NCBI RefSeq assembly: GCF_001758465.1
Contig: NZ_MJIC01000014.1
Coordinates: 186,001-250,000 of the forward strand
Direction: 5' to 3'
Origin: Marisediminitalea lipolytica
GTDB taxonomy: Bacteria > Pseudomonadota > Gammaproteobacteria > Enterobacterales > Alteromonadaceae
Length of the DNA: 64,000 nt
Position 1 is the first letter of the stretch; each line of letters begins with the position of its first letter. Made by a program: the position numbers and the translations under genes. This document shows, one piece after another, positions 1-8,908 of this stretch. The notes beneath the pieces were generated by a model. It ran no database searches and was not told the DNA's origin. It saw only the letters and a program-made list of their open reading frames with translations.

Positions 1-2
1 AG

Positions 3-323
3 GGTGCTGAATTTACCTTACGGCAGTACGAAATGGCCTTATTGCAGGAGCTTGGTGTAATGCCTGATTTTACCTGTGATGCCGCCAGTGGCGATGCTAT
101 TGCAATGCACAGTCATTATGAACTGGTACCGGAACTGGGATTTTGTGCTGTAAAGCTGCCAACCCGGTTCACTTTTAGTGGCGAAGAGCTGCATCGTCTG
201 GCTCAGGGCGAACTGGATGAAACTGCACTCAAAGCGGCCAAGCGCCTGTGCCGACTGGCATTGCACCCGTTTGTTGGCGACAAACCCCTGAAAAGTCGTG
301 AGCTGTTTTTGGCCTCCCGCTGA
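3..323 (+). CDS. recO: DNA repair protein RecO, C-terminal part (5' end outside window)
   Basis: The frame is open from the window edge, so this is the last ~106 residues of a longer protein. The tail KPLKSRELF is the characteristic RecO C-terminus, preceded by a helical segment with [19 protein letters not shown] spacing. RecO works with RecF and RecR to load RecA on SSB-coated gaps in the cytoplasm. The next gene is pdxJ, the usual recO-pdxJ-acpS order of gammaproteobacteria. An internal ATG at 33 is not a real start because the frame continues upstream of it. The N-terminal OB fold is outside the window. Confidence 0.9.
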   Translation, partial: GAEFTLRQYEMALLQELGVMPDFTCDAASGDAIAMHSHYELVPELGFCAVKLPTRFTFSGEELHRLAQGELDETALKAAKRLCRLALHPFVGDKPLKSRELFLASR

Positions 324-378
324 ATCACTGCTACAATACGCGCCACTTCATTTTGTATTGCAATCCAGGACCCTGGGA

Positions 379-1128
379 ATGAAAGATATTCTACTTGGCG
401 TTAATATTGACCACATTGCCACTTTACGTAACGCTCGGGGCACCTCTTACCCCGATCCAGTGCATGCGGCAGATATCGCAGAGCGCGCTGGTGCCGATGG
501 CATTACGGTGCATCTGCGCGAGGACCGCCGTCATATCAAAGACCGTGACGTAACCCTGCTGGCGCAAACCATCAATACCCGGTTGAATCTGGAAATGGCC
601 GTTACCGATGAAATGCTGGCGATTGCCGAACAGGTTAAGCCGGTTTTTTGCTGTCTGGTGCCGGAAAAACGCGAAGAACTGACCACTGAAGGCGGGCTGG
701 ATGTAGCCGGGAACCTGAGCCGGATTACCGATGCCTGTCAGCGTCTGGCCGAGGCCAATATCCTGGTTTCGTTGTTTATTGATGGTGATGAGCGTCAGTT
801 GGATGCAGCAAAAGCCACGGGCGCACCTTTTATCGAAATTCATACCGGTCATTATGCCGATGCCAGCAGTGAAGCCGAACAACTGCAACACCTGGCGCAA
901 ATTCGCCATGGCGTTGAGTACGCGGATAGCCTGGGGCTAAAGGTAAACGCCGGACACGGTCTGCATTATCATAACGTAAAACCTATTGCGGCTATCCCAC
1001 AGCTGATTGAGCTGAACATTGGCCATGCCATTATTGCCCGCGCAGCCTTTGACGGTTTGCATAAAGCGGTTGCGGATATGCGTAGCCTGATGCAGGAAGC
1101 CCGTATGCAGGCTTACCTCGGTAACTAA
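379..1128 (+). CDS. pdxJ: Pyridoxine 5'-phosphate synthase
   Basis: PdxJ condenses 1-deoxy-xylulose 5-phosphate with 3-amino-2-oxopropyl phosphate, the last ring-closing step of DXP-dependent vitamin B6 synthesis. The 249-residue protein begins with the family signature [17 protein letters not shown]. It carries the active-site stretch [10 protein letters not shown] at about residues 43-52 and the phosphate-binding [10 protein letters not shown] loop near the C-terminus. The ATG at 379 gives the normal family N-terminus and has AGGA just upstream; the longer frame from 298 would overlap recO and adds residues with no family resemblance. acpS follows after 14 bp, so the genes are probably co-transcribed. 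Confidence 0.96.
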   Translation: MKDILLGVNIDHIATLRNARGTSYPDPVHAADIAERAGADGITVHLREDRRHIKDRDVTLLAQTINTRLNLEMAVTDEMLAIAEQVKPVFCCLVPEKREELTTEGGLDVAGNLSRITDACQRLAEANILVSLFIDGDERQLDAAKATGAPFIEIHTGHYADASSEAEQLQHLAQIRHGVEYADSLGLKVNAGHGLHYHNVKPIAAIPQLIELNIGHAIIARAAFDGLHKAVADMRSLMQEARMQAYLGN

Positions 1129-1142
1129 CACCGGAATTCATT

Positions 1143-1523
1143 ATGGCGATTGCTGGGTTGGGTACCGACATTGTCGAAATTGCCCGTTTTGATACTGATA
1201 AAGCCGTGCGAGATCGTCTGGCGCGGCGCGTACTGACGCCCGGCGAGTGGCAGTTGTACTGCGAGCACAACCAACCCGAACGCTATCTGGCCAAACGGTT
1301 TGCGGCTAAAGAAGCCGCTGTTAAAGCCCTGGGTACGGGGATCGGGCGGGGGATCAGCTGGCAGCATATCCATGTAAGCCATACCGAAGCCGGTGCGCCT
1401 GTTTTAAATTTCAGTGGTGAATTTGCTGAGCAGTGCAAGGTTAGAGGGATAGTAAGTGCTCACGTTAGTTTGTCGGATGAGCAACATTATGCGGTTGCCA
1501 CAGTCATTTTAGAAACCTTGTGA
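1143..1523 (+). CDS. acpS: Holo-[acyl-carrier-protein] synthase
   Basis: AcpS transfers the 4'-phosphopantetheine arm of CoA onto a serine of apo-ACP, activating it for fatty acid synthesis. The 126-residue length is normal. The N-terminal GLGTDIVEIARF holds the Mg-binding Asp, and RYLAKRFAAKEAAVKALGTG holds the conserved Glu and the CoA-contacting residues of the phosphopantetheinyl transferase fold. It lies 14 bp after pdxJ and 9 bp before rlmD, within the recO-to-mazG run. Confidence 0.96.
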   Translation: MAIAGLGTDIVEIARFDTDKAVRDRLARRVLTPGEWQLYCEHNQPERYLAKRFAAKEAAVKALGTGIGRGISWQHIHVSHTEAGAPVLNFSGEFAEQCKVRGIVSAHVSLSDEQHYAVATVILETL

Positions 1524-1532
1524 GCGAGGCTA

Positions 1533-2891
1533 ATGGTTAGTATTTATCAGGGCGGCGGAAAAAAACGCGCGGGCACAAAGTCCAGACAATCCCGCCCCAG
1601 TAGTATTGCGAGTATCACTATCGACAGTTGGGACCCACGGGGCCGGGGGATCAGCCGTCAGCATCAGCCTGTCTTATTTGTCGACGGCGCATTGCCCGGC
1701 GAAACCTGTCAGGTCACGGTCACCGCCAGTAAAAAGCAGCTCTGTGAGGGCAAGGTGACAAAAGTACTCGAGGCAGCACCTCAGCGCCAGCAGCCTTTTT
1801 GTCCGGTTTTTTCCCAGTGTGGCGGATGTCAGTTGCAGTATGTGCAACGTGAAGCGGCTGTAAGCTGGCGTCAGCAGGCGCTGGATAGTCAGATTCGACA
1901 CCAATATGGGCTCGATACGCTGCCCTGGCAACCGCCTGTTTTTAGCCCTGAAGAACAGTACCGGCGCAAGACCCGCCTGGCTATTGATGCCCGCAAAGGT
2001 AAGCCATTCAGTCTGGGCTTCCGTAGTGCCAGAAGTGACAGCGTGGTAAATATCAGTCAGTGTCCGGTGCTGGAGCCGGAACTTAACCAGCTGTTGCCCG
2101 CTTTACATGCAGTGTTACCTGCGCTTAAGGGGCGCACTGCTATTGGTCATGTCAGCTTGCTGAAGGCCGATAATGGTCTGGGAGTAACCTTGAGGTTTAC
2201 TCAACCGGCAAGCAGCGAAGACCGGGCCTTGTTAACTGACTTCGCGCGTGAGCATAAGCTTAACTTACGGTTGGATTTTGGTGAACACAGCGAGAGCTTG
2301 CACGCGCCGGTTTCCGAGTTGAGGTGCCAAACCGCCGATGGACTCTCGCTGGCGGTGACCACCGAAGATTTTGTTCAGGTTAATGGTGCGGTAAACCTGG
2401 CGATGATTGACCAGGCCATACAATGGCTGGCACCTTCTGACGCAGATAAAGTGCTGGATTTGTTCAGCGGCCTGGGTAACTTTTCCCTGCCGCTGGCCAA
2501 ACGGGTGAGTGAAGTCACGGCCGTTGAAGGGGTCTCCACGATGGTGCAACGGGGAGAGAAAAATGCTCACCAACAAGGCATTAACAACATTCACTGGCGT
2601 ACTGCTGACCTGAGTAACAGCCAGGAACTCAATAAGCTGGCGGTTAAAAAGTATGACAAAATTCTCCTTGATCCCTCGCGGGAAGGGGCTTTTGCGGTTT
2701 GCCAGCAAATTGCCACCAGTAAAGTTACGTCAGTCGTGTATGTATCTTGCAATCCGGCAACTTTTATCCGGGATTTGGGTCCACTACTTAAAGATGGGTG
2801 GCAAATTTCGAAAATCGGTTTAATGGAAATGTTTCCATATACCCAGCATATAGAATTGATGGCGCTCATGGAACGCGCCGGCAAAGGGTAA
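1533..2891 (+). CDS. rlmD: 23S rRNA (uracil-1939-C5)-methyltransferase
   Basis: RlmD (RumA) makes m5U1939 in 23S rRNA using SAM. Visible parts: an N-terminal TRAM-like segment (about 22-80); an iron-sulfur cluster site with C90, C96 and C99 in PFCPVFSQCGGCQ plus C177 in SQCPVL; the SAM-binding loop VLDLFSGLGNFSLPLA; and the catalytic cysteine region SCNPATFIRDL near the C-terminus. The 452-residue length fits the family. It starts 9 bp after acpS and ends 9 bp before relA, matching the rlmD-relA-mazG order known from enterics. Confidence 0.95.
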   Translation: MVSIYQGGGKKRAGTKSRQSRPSSIASITIDSWDPRGRGISRQHQPVLFVDGALPGETCQVTVTASKKQLCEGKVTKVLEAAPQRQQPFCPVFSQCGGCQLQYVQREAAVSWRQQALDSQIRHQYGLDTLPWQPPVFSPEEQYRRKTRLAIDARKGKPFSLGFRSARSDSVVNISQCPVLEPELNQLLPALHAVLPALKGRTAIGHVSLLKADNGLGVTLRFTQPASSEDRALLTDFAREHKLNLRLDFGEHSESLHAPVSELRCQTADGLSLAVTTEDFVQVNGAVNLAMIDQAIQWLAPSDADKVLDLFSGLGNFSLPLAKRVSEVTAVEGVSTMVQRGEKNAHQQGINNIHWRTADLSNSQELNKLAVKKYDKILLDPSREGAFAVCQQIATSKVTSVVYVSCNPATFIRDLGPLLKDGWQISKIGLMEMFPYTQHIELMALMERAGKG

Positions 2892-2900
2892 GAGGTTCTT

Positions 2901-5078
2901 ATGGTTTCGACCCGCACAGTGCACGAAGCGCAACGCCCTCCGTTTGAGGAGTGGCTGGCCAGTTTAAATTTGTCTGAGCATACCGCACAGAAGTTGCGTG
3001 ATATTTCGCACATGCCGGACAAATTACTGGTAGGACAGGAGATGGTGGAAATTCTTCATCAGCTCAACATGGATGATGCCACTTTGCAGGCGGCGTTGGT
3101 GTACCCCTATTGCCAGCAACACGAACTCACCGACGAAGAGGTGCTGGAGCAGTTTGGCGGAGAAATTGAACAGCTCATCAGCGGCGTGCGGCGAATGGAA
3201 GCCATTCGCATGCTGCACAACCGCAAACAATCGCAAAGTAAGCTCTCAGCGCCCGATGAGCAGCACATTGACAGCATTCGCCGGATGCTGCTGGCGATGG
3301 TGGAAGATGTTCGCGCCGTGGTGATCAAAATGGCCGAGCGCATTTGTGCTCTGCAGCAGGTGAAAAAAGCCGACGAAGAAACCCGGGTTATGGTCGCCCG
3401 CGAATGCGCCACCATTTATGCGCCGCTGGCTAACCGGTTGGGCATAGGTCAGTTAAAGTGGGAGCTTGAAGACCTCGCATTTCGTTACTTGCACCCGGTG
3501 ACCTACAAGCAAATTGCCAAACAGCTGGACGGTAAGCGTCGTGAGCGGGCGGAATACATCGATAATATCGTTAACGATTTGCAGGATTTATTAAATAACG
3601 AACATATCAAGGCAGAGGTCTACGGTCGTCCCAAGCATATTTACAGCATCTGGAAAAAGATGCAGAAAAAACGCCTGACTTTTGAGCAGCTGTTTGATAT
3701 CAGGGCTGTACGAATTATCGCCGAACGTTTGCAGGACTGTTATGCGGCGCTGGGGACTGTGCATGCGCACTTCAAACATATCCCCAAAGAGTTTGACGAT
3801 TATATTGCCACACCCAAACCTAACGGATATCAGTCTATTCACACAGTGATAGTGGGGCCAGAGGGTAAACCGGTCGAAATTCAAATTCGTACACAAAAGA
3901 TGCATCAGGATGCCGAGCTTGGTGTGGCGGCGCACTGGAAATACAAAGAGGGTAGTACGGGTAAGGTCTCGGGTTACGATGAGCGCATTAACTGGTTACG
4001 TAAAATTCTGCAGTGGCAGGAAGAGGTGGCCGAATCCGGCGATCTGGTAGAAGAATTACGCAGTCAGGTGTTTGATGATCGGGTATATGTGTTCACCCCG
4101 CGCGGCGATGTTATCGACTTACCCCAAGGGTCCACGCCGGTGGATTTTGCCTATTACATTCACAGTAATGTGGGGCATCGCTGTATCGGCGCTAAAATTA
4201 ACGGCCGGATAGTGCCTTTTACCTACCAGCTGCAAAGTGGCGATCAGGTAGATATTCTCACCGGTAAAGAGCCTAATCCTTCCCGGGACTGGATGCACCC
4301 TGGCTTAGGTTATGTTCATTCTTCCCGTGCCCGGGCAACGATTCACAGTTTCTTTAAAAAGCAGGATAAAGAAAAGAACCAGCAGGCCGGTAAAGAACTG
4401 TTGGAAAGAGAACTGCATCGGGCTGGTATTCCGCCCAAAATGGCCAGCGATGCCTGTGCACGCTTTAATGTTAACGGCATAGATGAACTGCATTCAGCCA
4501 TTGGTGCTGGTGACATCCGCGTCATGTCGGTGGTCAATCACCTGCAACAATTGCTGGCACCGCCGCCGCAAGAAGAACTCAGCCCCAAACTGAAAACCCG
4601 CAAGGCTGCCCGTGGCAAGAACAAGCCTGACAGCGTTGTGGTACAGGGCGTGGGTAATCTGATGAGTCAGCTGGCCAATTGTTGTCACCCGGTACCGGGC
4701 GATCACATTCTTGGTTATATCACGCAGGGGCGCGGCGTTAGTGTGCACAAGGAAAGCTGTGAGCAGTTACAAAACCTGCTTAACCAGCATCCGGAGCGAC
4801 AAATTGAGGTTAACTGGTCAGAAGATCTCAGTGTTGGCTACGAAGCCAATCTGGATATCGAATGTAATGACCGCACCGGATTGTTGCGTGATATCACCAC
4901 TGTACTGGCTAATGAAGGCGTCGCCCTGCTGGGTGTGAATAGTTTAAGTGATAAGAAAAATCACACGGCGTTAATTTCTGTTTCGGTAGAAGTGCTGGAC
5001 CTTGAAGCTCTGAACAGACTGACTACCCGTTTACGTCAGTTAAAGGACGTGATTGATGTTCGCCGCAAAGCCCACTAA
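2901..5078 (+). CDS. relA: GTP pyrophosphokinase (p)ppGpp synthetase I
   Basis: RelA makes (p)ppGpp on stalled ribosomes and triggers the stringent response. The 725 residues show the RelA/SpoT order: degenerate N-terminal HD region (to about residue 200), synthetase domain (about 235-360), TGS domain (about 405-465), helical and zinc-finger-like regions (CCHPVPGD), and a C-terminal ACT domain. The hydrolase HD pair is absent (ALVYPYCQ where active enzymes have an HD). The synthetase carries EFDDYIA, the acidic EXDD motif of monofunctional RelA. Both point to a synthesis-only enzyme. The 3' end overlaps mazG by 23 bp. Confidence 0.96.
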   Translation: MVSTRTVHEAQRPPFEEWLASLNLSEHTAQKLRDISHMPDKLLVGQEMVEILHQLNMDDATLQAALVYPYCQQHELTDEEVLEQFGGEIEQLISGVRRMEAIRMLHNRKQSQSKLSAPDEQHIDSIRRMLLAMVEDVRAVVIKMAERICALQQVKKADEETRVMVARECATIYAPLANRLGIGQLKWELEDLAFRYLHPVTYKQIAKQLDGKRRERAEYIDNIVNDLQDLLNNEHIKAEVYGRPKHIYSIWKKMQKKRLTFEQLFDIRAVRIIAERLQDCYAALGTVHAHFKHIPKEFDDYIATPKPNGYQSIHTVIVGPEGKPVEIQIRTQKMHQDAELGVAAHWKYKEGSTGKVSGYDERINWLRKILQWQEEVAESGDLVEELRSQVFDDRVYVFTPRGDVIDLPQGSTPVDFAYYIHSNVGHRCIGAKINGRIVPFTYQLQSGDQVDILTGKEPNPSRDWMHPGLGYVHSSRARATIHSFFKKQDKEKNQQAGKELLERELHRAGIPPKMASDACARFNVNGIDELHSAIGAGDIRVMSVVNHLQQLLAPPPQEELSPKLKTRKAARGKNKPDSVVVQGVGNLMSQLANCCHPVPGDHILGYITQGRGVSVHKESCEQLQNLLNQHPERQIEVNWSEDLSVGYEANLDIECNDRTGLLRDITTVLANEGVALLGVNSLSDKKNHTALISVSVEVLDLEALNRLTTRLRQLKDVIDVRRKAH

Positions 5079-5859
5079 TCCGGCAGCCGCGCTGGAACGT
5101 TTGTTGGTGGTGATGGCGCGACTGCGGGACCCTGAAAAAGGTTGTCCCTGGGACGTAAAGCAAACCATGCAGTCGCTGACCCGCTACACCATAGAAGAAG
5201 CCTACGAGGCGGTGGATGCTATTGAGCGGGGCGCTCCTGAAGAAATTAAGGATGAGCTGGGCGATTTGCTGTTTCAGATTGTGTTTTATGCGCAAGTCGG
5301 TAAAGAGCAGGACAGTTTTGACTTTACTGATATCGCCAACGCTATCAGTGACAAAATGGTGCGGCGTCATCCCCATGTTTTTGCCGACAGGCAAACCGAC
5401 GAAAGCCAGTTATCAACGCAGTGGGAAGCGATTAAAGCCACTGAAAAAACAGCCCAGTCAAACGCATTACTCGATAGCGTGCCGCGGGGTTTGCCCGCGT
5501 TAATGTATGCTCAGAAAATACAGAAAAAGTGCGCCACGGTAGGCTTCGACTGGCCGTCGGTAACACCGGTGGCGGATAAAGTACGTGAGGAAGTGGCTGA
5601 AATTCAGGCCGAACTGGATGCGCCGGAACGCGACCAGCAGGCGCTGGAAGCCGAGATAGGCGATGCGCTGTTTGCCATGGTTAATCTGGCTCGTCATTGT
5701 AACGTTGACGCAGACGCCGCACTACGACGCGCCAGCCAGAAGTTTGCCCGCCGCTTTGCAACGGTAGAAGCCATGGCCATTGGCCAAAAGGGCAGCTTAA
5801 CCGGGCATTCACTGGATGAACTGGAGCAACTCTGGCAACAGGTTAAGAGCCAGGAGTAA
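5056..5859 (+). CDS. mazG: Nucleoside triphosphate pyrophosphohydrolase MazG
   Basis: MazG hydrolyses (d)NTPs to monophosphates and PPi and in E. coli is linked to lowering ppGpp, which suits its position after relA. The 267-residue protein has two tandem MazG domains. The first has GCPWDVKQT followed by the metal-binding EEAYE and DELGD acidic motifs; the second has a similar EEVAE and EIGDALF pattern. The ATG at 5056 is preferred over the upstream TTG at 5053. It overlaps the relA 3' end by 23 bp. Its last 17 bp overlap, in opposite orientation, the end of the next gene. Confidence 0.95.
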   Translation: MFAAKPTNPAAALERLLVVMARLRDPEKGCPWDVKQTMQSLTRYTIEEAYEAVDAIERGAPEEIKDELGDLLFQIVFYAQVGKEQDSFDFTDIANAISDKMVRRHPHVFADRQTDESQLSTQWEAIKATEKTAQSNALLDSVPRGLPALMYAQKIQKKCATVGFDWPSVTPVADKVREEVAEIQAELDAPERDQQALEAEIGDALFAMVNLARHCNVDADAALRRASQKFARRFATVEAMAIGQKGSLTGHSLDELEQLWQQVKSQE

Positions 5860-6766
5860 CGGCCTCTTTGCCAAGCTTGTCGATGAGATATTTCTCCATA
5901 GGCCCCGGGTCAATGGCCCATAATGGCTCAGCAAAGGTGATGGTGAGAGCCGGGTTGTCCAGCTCAAACACTTTTCGGGATTTGTCGGTGACCAGTGACA
6001 TCGCCCTGCGGTGATTTTCGTGTTTGTAAAAATACTCTTTTAACTCACCGTTTTGCAGCATGCGGAGCAAGCCGGTCTCAATACGCCGGACCAATTGTGG
6101 GTACTCAGGTGAAACAAAAAAGTATTCGTAGTTGGGATAATGCAGCATAAGGTTATCTTCCAGCCGGATGTTCTTATCTGCATGGCGTTCCAGGTCTTTG
6201 GTGACTTCAATGACATTTCTCGGGAAATAATCAACCAAACCCCGCTGAACGGCAATAAACATACTGGTAAACCAAAGGCTCCAGGGCTCGCCCTCCACTT
6301 TAAATCCGTTGTATTGGAGCACGTTTAAATCGGGCCAGTCTGCCCCTTGCACGCCAAGAAAAGACTGCAACTGTTCAAGACTGATTTCCCGGGGATAGTT
6401 AGCCTGTTTGTATTTGTGGATTACCAGCACCCGGTACCCCGCAAGCCCTTGTAGGAGCGGAAAACGCACCGGCAACAGTTGTTTTTCCCGTTCGTCGGAG
6501 GTGGCACTCCACATCACTTGCCCCTCACCACTTTTTAACTTCATGATTTGCCGGGCCTGAGACATGGGGTGGGGATGGGGCATGGCCTCGGCCTCTCCAA
6601 ATTCGGGGGTGAGCTGCAGCGCACGCTGTAAAATTTGCGCGTGATAATAATCGTAGTGCTCGTCTGCAAAGGCGCGGGTAAAAATAACCTGTTCAGGGAC
6701 GGCCTGTGCAGATAAGCTGGTGAAAATGCTCGGAATGAGCCAAAACAAAATAGAAAATGCTTTCAT
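5843..6766 (-). CDS. Periplasmic solute-binding-protein-like protein (orphan)
   Basis: A 307-residue protein with a clear signal peptide (MKAFSILFWLIPSIFTSLSAQA, cleavage near 22; two further residues of context omitted). The mature part resembles the type II periplasmic-binding fold of transporter substrate-binding-domain proteins, but no substrate can be inferred and no permease genes are nearby. The start at 6766 is chosen because it begins the signal peptide; an upstream in-frame ATG at 6817 adds 17 residues before it. The gene is convergent with mazG with a 17-bp overlap of the coding ends. Similar orphan proteins are common in Alteromonadales; a sensory or scavenging role is a guess. 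Confidence 0.75.
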   Translation of the reverse strand: MKAFSILFWLIPSIFTSLSAQAVPEQVIFTRAFADEHYDYYHAQILQRALQLTPEFGEAEAMPHPHPMSQARQIMKLKSGEGQVMWSATSDEREKQLLPVRFPLLQGLAGYRVLVIHKYKQANYPREISLEQLQSFLGVQGADWPDLNVLQYNGFKVEGEPWSLWFTSMFIAVQRGLVDYFPRNVIEVTKDLERHADKNIRLEDNLMLHYPNYEYFFVSPEYPQLVRRIETGLLRMLQNGELKEYFYKHENHRRAMSLVTDKSRKVFELDNPALTITFAEPLWAIDPGPMEKYLIDKLGKEAVTPGS

Positions 6767-6873
6767 ATACAACAAAATAAGGACAATTTCGTTGTTAAAG
6801 TTAGTTGATGAATTCACTTTCAGCCAATTTATTTTTTTGCCAATTTAGGGGTATGCTTTTTGTGCAAATGCTG

Positions 6874-6879
6874 TATAAT
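6874..6879 (+). promoter_or_regulatory. Probable -10 box of the rplM-rpsI promoter
   Basis: A perfect TATAAT lies at 6874-6879, about 150 bp upstream of the L13 start codon. No convincing TTGACA was found 16-18 bp upstream. The placement implies a transcribed leader of about 140 nt. Confidence 0.55.
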
Positions 6880-6887
6880 TCGCGCCC

Positions 6888-7028
6888 TGCCCAGTTACAC
6901 CCACCTGTGGGAAGGTGGAAGAATCAATGGACTCGAAGGGGTCACAAGATTGATTTTAGGTGGTTTAAAGGCCTCATTTGAGACTTTTAACCAAGTAACG
7001 ACGAATATTTTTCGGGTGAATTTTAAAA
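6888..7028 (+). promoter_or_regulatory. Structured 5' leader of the rplM-rpsI mRNA
   Basis: The ~140-nt untranslated leader holds two inverted repeats. CCACCT (6901-6906) pairs with AGGTGG (6913-6918) around a 6-nt loop, and AATCAAT (6922-6928) pairs with ATTGATT (6949-6955). Autoregulation of L13 through its own mRNA leader is established in E. coli, so this is a candidate binding site. That link is inference; the exact structure was not computed. Confidence 0.4.
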
Positions 7029-7457
7029 ATGAAAACTTTTGTTGCAAAGCCAGAAACGGTTGTACGTGACTGGTATGTGGTAGACGCCACAGACAAAACT
7101 CTTGGTCGCTTGGCTTCAGAAATCGCACTGCGTTTACGTGGTAAGCATAAGCCTGAGTACACTCCGCACGTTGATGCTGGTGACTACATCGTAGTAATCA
7201 ACGCGGAAAAGATCGCTGTAACTGGTAACAAAGCGAAGGACAAAATGTACTACGCTCACACTGGTTACCCAGGTGGTCTGAAAGAAACTAACTTTGAGAA
7301 ATTAATCGCTCACAAGCCAGAAATGGTGCTTGAAAAAGCGGTTAAAGGTATGCTTCCTAAAGGTCCTCTGGGCCGCGCTATGTTCCGCAAACTGAAAGTT
7401 TACGCGGGTACCGAGCACAAGCACACTGCACAACAACCTCAAGTTTTGGACATTTAA
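7029..7457 (+). CDS. rplM: 50S ribosomal protein L13
   Basis: The 142-residue protein is full length for bacterial L13, an early-assembly protein of the large subunit. It starts [11 protein letters not shown] and has the family blocks [12 protein letters not shown] and [10 protein letters not shown]. Codon choice is strongly biased, as in highly expressed genes. rpsI follows after 12 bp, the near-universal rplM-rpsI pair. Confidence 0.98.
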   Translation: MKTFVAKPETVVRDWYVVDATDKTLGRLASEIALRLRGKHKPEYTPHVDAGDYIVVINAEKIAVTGNKAKDKMYYAHTGYPGGLKETNFEKLIAHKPEMVLEKAVKGMLPKGPLGRAMFRKLKVYAGTEHKHTAQQPQVLDI

Positions 7458-7469
7458 GGAGCTTATCAC

Positions 7470-7862
7470 ATGGCAGATACTCAATATTACGGCACTGGCC
7501 GTCGCAAAAGTTCTACTGCTCGTGTATTCCTGCGTCCAGGCTCAGGAAACATCACAGTAAACTCACGTGCTCTTGACGAGTACTTTGGTCGTGAAACCGA
7601 GTGCATGGTTGTTCGTCAGCCACTGGAACTGGTAGAAATGACTGAAAAGTTTGACCTGTACATCACTGTTAAAGGTGGTGGTTCTAACGGTCAGGCTGGT
7701 GCTATCCGTCACGGTATTACCCGTGCACTGATGGAATATGACGAAACACTGCGTCCAGCACTGCGTAAAGCTGGCTTCGTTACCCGTGACGCTCGTCGCG
7801 TTGAACGTAAGAAAGTGGGTCTTCATAAAGCACGTAAGAAACCACAATTCTCAAAACGTTAA
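7470..7862 (+). CDS. rpsI: 30S ribosomal protein S9
   Basis: The 130-residue protein has the S9 N-terminus [15 protein letters not shown] and the basic C-terminal tail KKPQFSKR that reaches the P-site tRNA in the small subunit. It has a good AGGAG Shine-Dalgarno upstream, highly biased codon use, and shares the rplM transcript. A strong terminator follows 19 bp after the stop. Confidence 0.98.
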   Translation: MADTQYYGTGRRKSSTARVFLRPGSGNITVNSRALDEYFGRETECMVVRQPLELVEMTEKFDLYITVKGGGSNGQAGAIRHGITRALMEYDETLRPALRKAGFVTRDARRVERKKVGLHKARKKPQFSKR

Positions 7863-7881
7863 TACGTTTTTGGATTGCAAA

Positions 7882-7908
7882 AACCCGGTTTATACCGGGT
7901 TTTTTTAT
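7882..7908 (+). terminator. Rho-independent terminator of rplM-rpsI
   Basis: AACCCGGT (7882-7889) pairs with ACCGGGTT (7894-7901) around a TTAT loop, followed by an unbroken run of T. Confidence 0.92.
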
Positions 7909-8274
7909 GCCTGTAATTGCGTCTGATTTCGTTTATTAAAAAATCACCTCAGGCAGGCTTGCTGGTTTGTGATAAATAAATGTAAATAATTTGTATGCGC
8001 CCGCCAACCTTACTACGACTTTCGTCTCAAGCCGGTTATCCAAGCTGATTTGGCGCAAATATTTATCCAGTTAATACCAGTAATTCCTTGTGTTTTGAGG
8101 GGGTTTTCTTTTATCATTTTCGGTCGAAAATTATGACAATCTTTCGTGCCGGAAAGCAGCATTATGCAAATGATGAAGTAAACTGGACACGACAAGTTTA
8201 ATGAAAGCCTGTTAATCCCGCCTGTGGCGCAGGGTTACGGGTTTTCATATTATCCAAAACCTGGAGAAAAGTGG
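7909..8274. other. Intergenic region upstream of petABC
   Basis: About 366 bp without a credible gene. It should hold the petABC promoter, but no convincing -35/-10 pair was found. Short frames here have poor coding character. Confidence 0.5.
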
Positions 8275-8907
8275 ATGAGCAATGTATCTGTAGATGCAAA
8301 AGAGTCTGCGCTGAGTGATGACAAACCGCAAGACAATCCGCGTCGTCGGTTCCTGACCGTTGCGACATCGGTTGTAGGCGGTGTGGGTGTAGTAGGTGCA
8401 GCTGTACCTTTCGTTGCGTCCTGGAATCCGAGTGCAAAAGCGAAAGCGGCCGGTGCTGACGTTGAGGTTGATATCAGCGCAATCGAACCTGGCCAGCTGA
8501 TTCGTGTAATGTGGCGAAGCAAGCCGGTATGGATCGTACGTCGTACGCCAGAAATCCTGGCTGAACTTGCTACACACGAAGACAAGTTACGTGACCCAGC
8601 CTCTGAAAACGAGCAGCAACCTGCGTTTGCGAAAAACCAGTGGCGCTCAATGAAAGAGGAATACCTCATCCTGGTAGGTATTTGTACGCACCTTGGTTGC
8701 TCTCCACAACATATGAAAGATGGTGCTTTTGAAGAATACGTAGAAGGTGTTCCGGATGGTTTCTTCTGTCCGTGTCACGGTTCTAAGTTCGATATGGCTG
8801 GTCGCGTTTTTGAAAACGTGCCTGCACCATTAAACCTGGTTGTTCCACCGTATCAGTTTGTTGATGACACAACAGTGATCATTGGTTCAGAAGCGGAGGT
8901 TGCGTAA
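8275..8907 (+). CDS. petA: Ubiquinol-cytochrome c reductase, Rieske iron-sulfur subunit
   Basis: The Rieske protein of the cytochrome bc1 complex accepts electrons from ubiquinol at the periplasmic face. The 210-residue protein has a Tat-type N-terminus (PRRRFLTVATSVVGG) with one membrane anchor. The 2Fe-2S ligand motifs CTHLGC and CPCHGS lie in the C-terminal half. The ATG at 8275 is preferred over 8224 because it has a GGAG Shine-Dalgarno and gives a normal Rieske N-terminus. petB starts right after the stop. Confidence 0.96.
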   Translation: MSNVSVDAKESALSDDKPQDNPRRRFLTVATSVVGGVGVVGAAVPFVASWNPSAKAKAAGADVEVDISAIEPGQLIRVMWRSKPVWIVRRTPEILAELATHEDKLRDPASENEQQPAFAKNQWRSMKEEYLILVGICTHLGCSPQHMKDGAFEEYVEGVPDGFFCPCHGSKFDMAGRVFENVPAPLNLVVPPYQFVDDTTVIIGSEAEVA

Positions 8908-8908
8908 C

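Noticed and set aside
424..909. 161-codon frame antisense to pdxJ
   Set aside because: A shadow of the pdxJ gene with no independent support.
6860..7069. 69-codon frame over the rplM leader
   Set aside because: Overlaps the L13 start and the leader hairpins; no Shine-Dalgarno and no family pattern.
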